DNA from: Chloroflexota bacterium
GTDB taxonomy: Bacteria; Chloroflexota; Chloroflexia; Chloroflexales; Kallotenuaceae
Assembly (NCBI GenBank): GCA_019240175.1
Contig: JAFAYS010000814.1
Coordinates: 1-8,595 of the forward strand
Length of the DNA stretch: 8,595 bases
Direction of reading: 5' to 3'
The notes beneath the pieces were generated by a model. The model was given only the letters and a program-made list of their open reading frames with translations. It had not been told where the DNA came from and did no database searches. Position numbers and translations under genes: made by a program. Below, in pieces: positions 5,755-8,595 of the stretch (positions are counted from its first letter, which is position 1; the number at the start of each line of letters is the position of its first letter).

Positions 5755-6238
5755 GATGCTTAGATTACAACACGCTCATACCCGCCGCCGCAGCTGATCG
5801 AGAGCGCACCGCAGATGCGCTGATCAAAGCTCAGGATGATCCTCAGCGCAAGCCAGGGGCGGGACATGCAAAAGTCACTGGGGATACGGCCACAACCTTG
5901 GAGCTGTGGCGGTCTCCTCAGTGACTTCCGCTGCACATTCTGGGCATCCGCCGCGCGTCCGAGGCTGGACATCGGCGCTAGATGCATCGCGCGTCGGGGA
6001 ACGTGACGCTGAGGGGTGAATGTGCGACACATTGGAGCGCGACTGGTGTACCAGCATAACGTGTACGTACTTCAAGCACAACCTGGACAGGCCGTGTGGA
6101 GACTGGTTGTATCTGAGCTGAGCTTGAAGACCGTTACCGCTGCTGGCTTTGTCAGTTTGGCACTGGGGGGGCTGTGCCTTCCTGGTATGAATCTAGCATA
6201 GCAGCCGAACCTTACCGGACACCTTACCACGGAAGAAC
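5755..6238. other. Gene-free interval between the MbtH-like gene and the octamer repeats
   Basis: Nothing coding can be supported here. The short open frames on both strands lack ribosome sites, domains and a plausible amino-acid make-up. The left half contains the inverted-repeat cluster annotated separately. Further right are a palindrome CTGGTGTACCAG (6043-6054), the 8-bp palindrome GTACGTAC (6063-6070) and a seven-G run inside a GGCAC/GTGCC repeat around 6158-6180. No tRNA, transposase remnant or known riboswitch was recognised. Confidence 0.5.
5792..6025. other. Cluster of long inverted repeats, possible structured RNA
   Basis: Several inverted repeats succeed or nest within about 230 bp. 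(1) AGCGCA/TGCGCT (5803-5821), flanked by TGATC/GATCA (5795-5799, 5822-5826). (2) AAGTCACTG/CAGTGACTT (5872-5880, 5919-5927) enclosing GCCACA/TGTGGC (5889-5894, 5905-5910). (3) GCACATTC/GAATGTGC (5933-5940, 6018-6025), which encloses CGCCG/CGGCG plus GTCC/GGAC (5949-5977) and GCGTC/GACGC (5991-6009), giving a three-way-junction layout. The strand is undecided because perfect repeats fold on both. It matches no RNA class I know. Chance pairing in GC-rich DNA remains possible. Confidence 0.3.
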
Positions 6239-6460
6239 AAAGGAACAAAGAAACAAGGGAACAAAACGAAGAGCCTACAGCAACGAGCAGACTCATTGAT
6301 CCGCCTCGCCTACGAACGTGAAATCCGAAGCCCGGCTGAACGCGGGCAAGGAAGCGCCGAATGGCGTGCGGAGGAGGAGAGAACCTGGAAAAAAACAAAA
6401 GAACAAAACCATAGAAATCGAGCCCTTTGTTCGTTTGTTCCCTTGTTCTTTTGTTCCTTT
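6239..6460. repeat. Inverted arrays of GAACAAAN octamers
   Basis: The left arm (6239-6270) contains about four tandem octamers of the form GAACAAAG or close variants. The right arm (6430-6460) contains the same on the other strand. The arms match over about 31 bases with two mismatches and one indel, around a 158-bp spacer. A third short block lies at 6394-6409. The right arm touches the stop codon of the DnaA-domain gene. It resembles an intergenic repeat family or a small non-autonomous element, but no clear target duplication was found. Confidence 0.7.
6389..6455 (-). terminator. Possible AT-rich terminator of the DnaA-domain gene
   Basis: On the minus strand, bases 6443-6455 (complement AACAAAAGAACAA) pair perfectly over 13 bp with 6394-6406. 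A T-run follows (complement of A 6389-6395). The stem is AT-rich and the loop is 36 nt, both unusual for an intrinsic terminator. It begins a few bases after the gene's stop. Confidence 0.35.
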
Positions 6461-8595
6461 ATAAATACACCAGCCGCGAGTCGAGCACCACGGCGACCTG
6501 CACCGGGCACCCAAGCAGCGTGCGCAGCGTGTCCGCGATGAGTGGCGCGTATGTCTCTGTCAGCTTGTCCCTGGCAAAAATGTTGGGCGTCCCCACGATC
6601 GCCTGTTGCTCGTCAACCTGAATCAGCGACGTTTCTTTGATCCAGGTTTCGAACTCCCCGTAGGGCAGCTGCTGGCGCAGCTGAGCGAGCGCGCGCTGCC
6701 AAACATCCGGCGACTGCGGGCTAGCCGCCTCGCTCGTATGGCCTTGGGCAGCGGGCGTAGATACTGGCGACGGTGCGCTAGCAGCGCTGCCGCGCTGGGA
6801 TTGCGCGCTACTCGGCGGCAGCTTCGGGTGATCGTGTGGCAGCCGTCCCGAGCGAATGCCCCACGCCAGCCAGGCGGCGCGATCTTTGATCTCAGCCTGC
6901 CGCGCGTCAGCCTCCGCAATCCAGCCCTGAATCTGCTCAACCGTGATCGCTTTGGTCAAGATCGCCGGGTTGATATTTTCGCGCTCCAATAGCTCACGGC
7001 GCGGATCGATCGCCAGGGACTCCTCGAGCACCGGCTCAGGGACTCTTCGCGCCCGATTTTTGGCAGGGACACGATCTTTGCCAGGGACACGTCGACACGC
7101 CGGACCGAAGTCGTCTGGCTGAAGCGCTCGGAGCGCCGCTGCCTGCTGATTATTGCTGATCGCCCGTCGCAGATACGCCACCGATAGCTGCGGCGGCTGT
7201 GCGGCCTGCTCAGCGCGCTGGAGCACTTCCCAGCATTCGGTGGGCTGATGCTCGAAAAGCGCCTTAAGCACATGATATTCAGGGACACTCACATCACGCA
7301 GGCCGCCGGCATGACCGATCGAGCGATACGAGCGCAGGAACTGCGACCATGTCGCCGCGTCTTCGGCTGTTCTCGCTTGAATCAGGGACAGCGCCTGCTG
7401 CACACAGCGATGAAAGACCATCAGCTTGAGTGCCTCGCCGAAGCGGGCGGGACGCTGTCCCTGTGGTAGGGACATCACGGCGCGCAATGCCGCCAGCACC
7501 ACGCCGACGGGAGTCTCTGTACGCTTGAACAACCGGTAGGCGGCTTTTTTCTCGCCCTCGGTATAGGCGTAGCGCTGAAGATCGCCATACAGGATCTGCT
7601 GCACGGATTGCCAAAAATGACCATCCTGGCGCGTTGTGGAAAGCTCGTCGTCGCGTAGATGCGGCGCGATTGGCGGTGGTTCTTCCGGCTCGTGTATGGA
7701 TCTCTCAACAGCGGCACGTGTGGAGGAACGAGTCTCTGTCGGTCTGACAATCTCAGGTGACGTAAAAGTCTCCGGCGGTTTGGGATTCGATGATTCCTGC
7801 CCCCAACAAGGCAAACTGATCTGATTCCGGCGGAGAGACTCGTCAGGGACTCCCGACGATCGCTCGATCATGCCTTGCCCATGCGACGATCGTGGGGGAG
7901 TCTCTGAAGGTCGTTCAGTGACTTCAAGACCCCGGAGACTCAACAGAGACTCTTGCTCCGGTCCTCGATTCACTCCGGAACCCTCAGGGACAACAAAGGG
8001 TGCTTGATTCACTTGCATACCCACAGGGACATTGTCTGCTTCGTCATCGAAGGACATGAAAGCTGTATTTGCGGGCGTCATGCGCTGCGCCGCATGTGTG
8101 CCTGCGCTTGTTTCTGCCGCAGTTGGATAGCTGTTGGGAGTCTGCGCAGGTGATCCGCTCTGCCCACCGCCACGTGGATTGCGGCGCTGTGCGGCCAGCA
8201 GCTGGTCGGCGATCGCGCGATTTTCTTGCATCAGACGCGCCGCTCGACGCTGTGACCACTCAACCCAGGCGCGTACCTGCTGGCGATACGGCTGAAGCGC
8301 CTCACTGCCATGCAAATGGGTGAATAGCTCGATCCAGCGCGGATCGTGAAGCAGCGCCGGCAGCAGCGACGGCCATGCGCCATCGGGATCGAAAAGATCG
8401 TCGGGATCGATGTTTTGCAGCATGCCGGCCAGGCCCAACGACCGCAGCGCTGCCTGAGCATCTTTTTGGCGCGATACGGCGATTGGATCAGTACCAGGTT
8501 GCTCAAGCGCGACCATCAGTGCGTTCAGCACGCGCTCCAGCATGGCCCAGTCGAGCACCGGATGATCCAGTCGCCCGACGACGTAGTAGGCCGCC
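6459..8595 (-). CDS. DnaA domain I-containing protein, likely replication-initiator-like (5' end outside window)
   Basis: Large protein with no AAA+ ATPase, ending in a DnaA domain I. Numbering from the in-frame GTG at 8558, the visible part has 699 residues, but the frame stays open with coding-like sequence to the window edge, so the true start probably lies beyond. Residues 1-125 are helical and charged. Residues 130-305 are low-complexity, rich in P, S, E and R, probably disordered. A helical block follows at about 312-400, then another ending in a W-I-A-E...A-A-W-L-A-W-G-I-R-S-G-R-L-P segment (542-574), reminiscent of plasmid and phage initiators. After a serine/proline linker, 618-693 match DnaA domain I (VWQRALAQL, FETWIKE around W639, PNIFARDKLTETY). 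Domain I binds DnaB and other partners, so helicase recruitment is inferred. DnaA's ATPase and DNA-binding domains are absent. Confidence 0.8.
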   Translation of the reverse strand, partial: AAYYVVGRLDHPVLDWAMLERVLNALMVALEQPGTDPIAVSRQKDAQAALRSLGLAGMLQNIDPDDLFDPDGAWPSLLPALLHDPRWIELFTHLHGSEALQPYRQQVRAWVEWSQRRAARLMQENRAIADQLLAAQRRNPRGGGQSGSPAQTPNSYPTAAETSAGTHAAQRMTPANTAFMSFDDEADNVPVGMQVNQAPFVVPEGSGVNRGPEQESLLSLRGLEVTERPSETPPRSSHGQGMIERSSGVPDESLRRNQISLPCWGQESSNPKPPETFTSPEIVRPTETRSSTRAAVERSIHEPEEPPPIAPHLRDDELSTTRQDGHFWQSVQQILYGDLQRYAYTEGEKKAAYRLFKRTETPVGVVLAALRAVMSLPQGQRPARFGEALKLMVFHRCVQQALSLIQARTAEDAATWSQFLRSYRSIGHAGGLRDVSVPEYHVLKALFEHQPTECWEVLQRAEQAAQPPQLSVAYLRRAISNNQQAAALRALQPDDFGPACRRVPGKDRVPAKNRARRVPEPVLEESLAIDPRRELLERENINPAILTKAITVEQIQGWIAEADARQAEIKDRAAWLAWGIRSGRLPHDHPKLPPSSAQSQRGSAASAPSPVSTPAAQGHTSEAASPQSPDVWQRALAQLRQQLPYGEFETWIKETSLIQVDEQQAIVGTPNIFARDKLTETYAPLIADTLRTLLGCPVQVAVVLDSRLVYL
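6553..8030. repeat. Dispersed CAGRGAC heptamers inside the DnaA-domain gene
   Basis: Sixteen exact copies of CAGRGAC. Ten read on the plus strand (starts 7014, 7037, 7064, 7082, 7280, 7383, 7844, 7944, 7985, 8024) and six as GTCYCTG (starts 6553, 6567, 7457, 7513, 7732, 7900). A near-copy TAGGGAC at 7467 forms an inverted repeat GTCCCT/AGGGAC with the copy at 7457. Copies fall in more than one codon frame, so a repeated peptide does not explain them. None was found elsewhere in the window by eye. Confidence 0.75.

Noticed and set aside
5895..5927. Minus-strand GAGGAGACCGCC resembling the cobalamin riboswitch B12 box
   Set aside because: Four extra bases break the box, and the other conserved cobalamin-riboswitch segments are not found upstream on that strand.
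6016..6201. Short plus-strand open frame of 61 codons with a hydrophobic C-terminus
   Set aside because: No ribosome site, no conserved pattern, overlaps the inverted-repeat cluster.
7064..7088. Tandem 18-bp repeat as a peptide-level repeat (RVPGKD/RVPAKN)
   Set aside because: Only two units, and the shared core is the same heptamer that recurs in other frames and on the other strand, so it is treated as part of the CAGRGAC cluster.
1..8595. tRNA, rRNA or CRISPR array
   Set aside because: No tRNA arm motifs, rRNA landmarks or regularly spaced direct repeats with unique spacers were seen.

Overview
The window looks like a chromosomal segment of a GC-rich bacterium, most plausibly a member of the Chloroflexota (class Chloroflexia). 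This rests on the mix of gene types (ECF sigma factor with an RskA-like anti-sigma, a luciferase-like F420-type oxidoreductase, an MbtH-like protein, a DnaA-domain-I protein without an ATPase) and on intergenic GAACAAA-type octamer repeats. It is inferred by eye, without a database search.

Layout. Bases 1-289 are mostly intergenic. A two-gene signalling operon follows: an ECF sigma factor (290-865, stop overlapping the next start) and its membrane-anchored zinc-finger anti-sigma factor (862-1626). A gene-free stretch (1627-2161) holds a weak terminator, a promoter-like pair and several perfect hairpins. It leads into three rightward metabolic genes: a two-domain GNAT-like acetyltransferase (2162-2920), a YfcE-type metallophosphoesterase (3009-3728) and an LLM-class oxidoreductase (3794-4564). 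A strong intrinsic terminator (4590-4623) closes this group.

An abrupt AT-rich patch (about 4645-5390) carries one gene, a small PD-(D/E)XK nuclease-like protein (4749-5378). The patch is bordered by a 7-bp direct repeat, as expected of a recent insertion. Converging on it from the other strand is a short MbtH-like gene (5460-5681, minus) with its own promoter and terminator and no peptide synthetase in view.

Bases 5755-6458 contain no convincing gene. They do contain a cluster of long inverted repeats (5792-6025) and a pair of inverted GAACAAAN octamer arrays (6239-6460). The rest of the window (6459-8595, minus) is one long gene entering from beyond the right edge. Its product has helical segments, a disordered linker and a C-terminal DnaA domain I, suggesting a replication-initiator or helicase-recruiting role. 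Its coding sequence carries 16 copies of the heptamer CAGRGAC in both orientations and different codon frames, a motif I find nowhere else in the window. That is the most unusual signal here.

Functional links are clear only for the sigma/anti-sigma pair. The acetyltransferase, phosphoesterase and oxidoreductase may be co-transcribed but share no obvious pathway.
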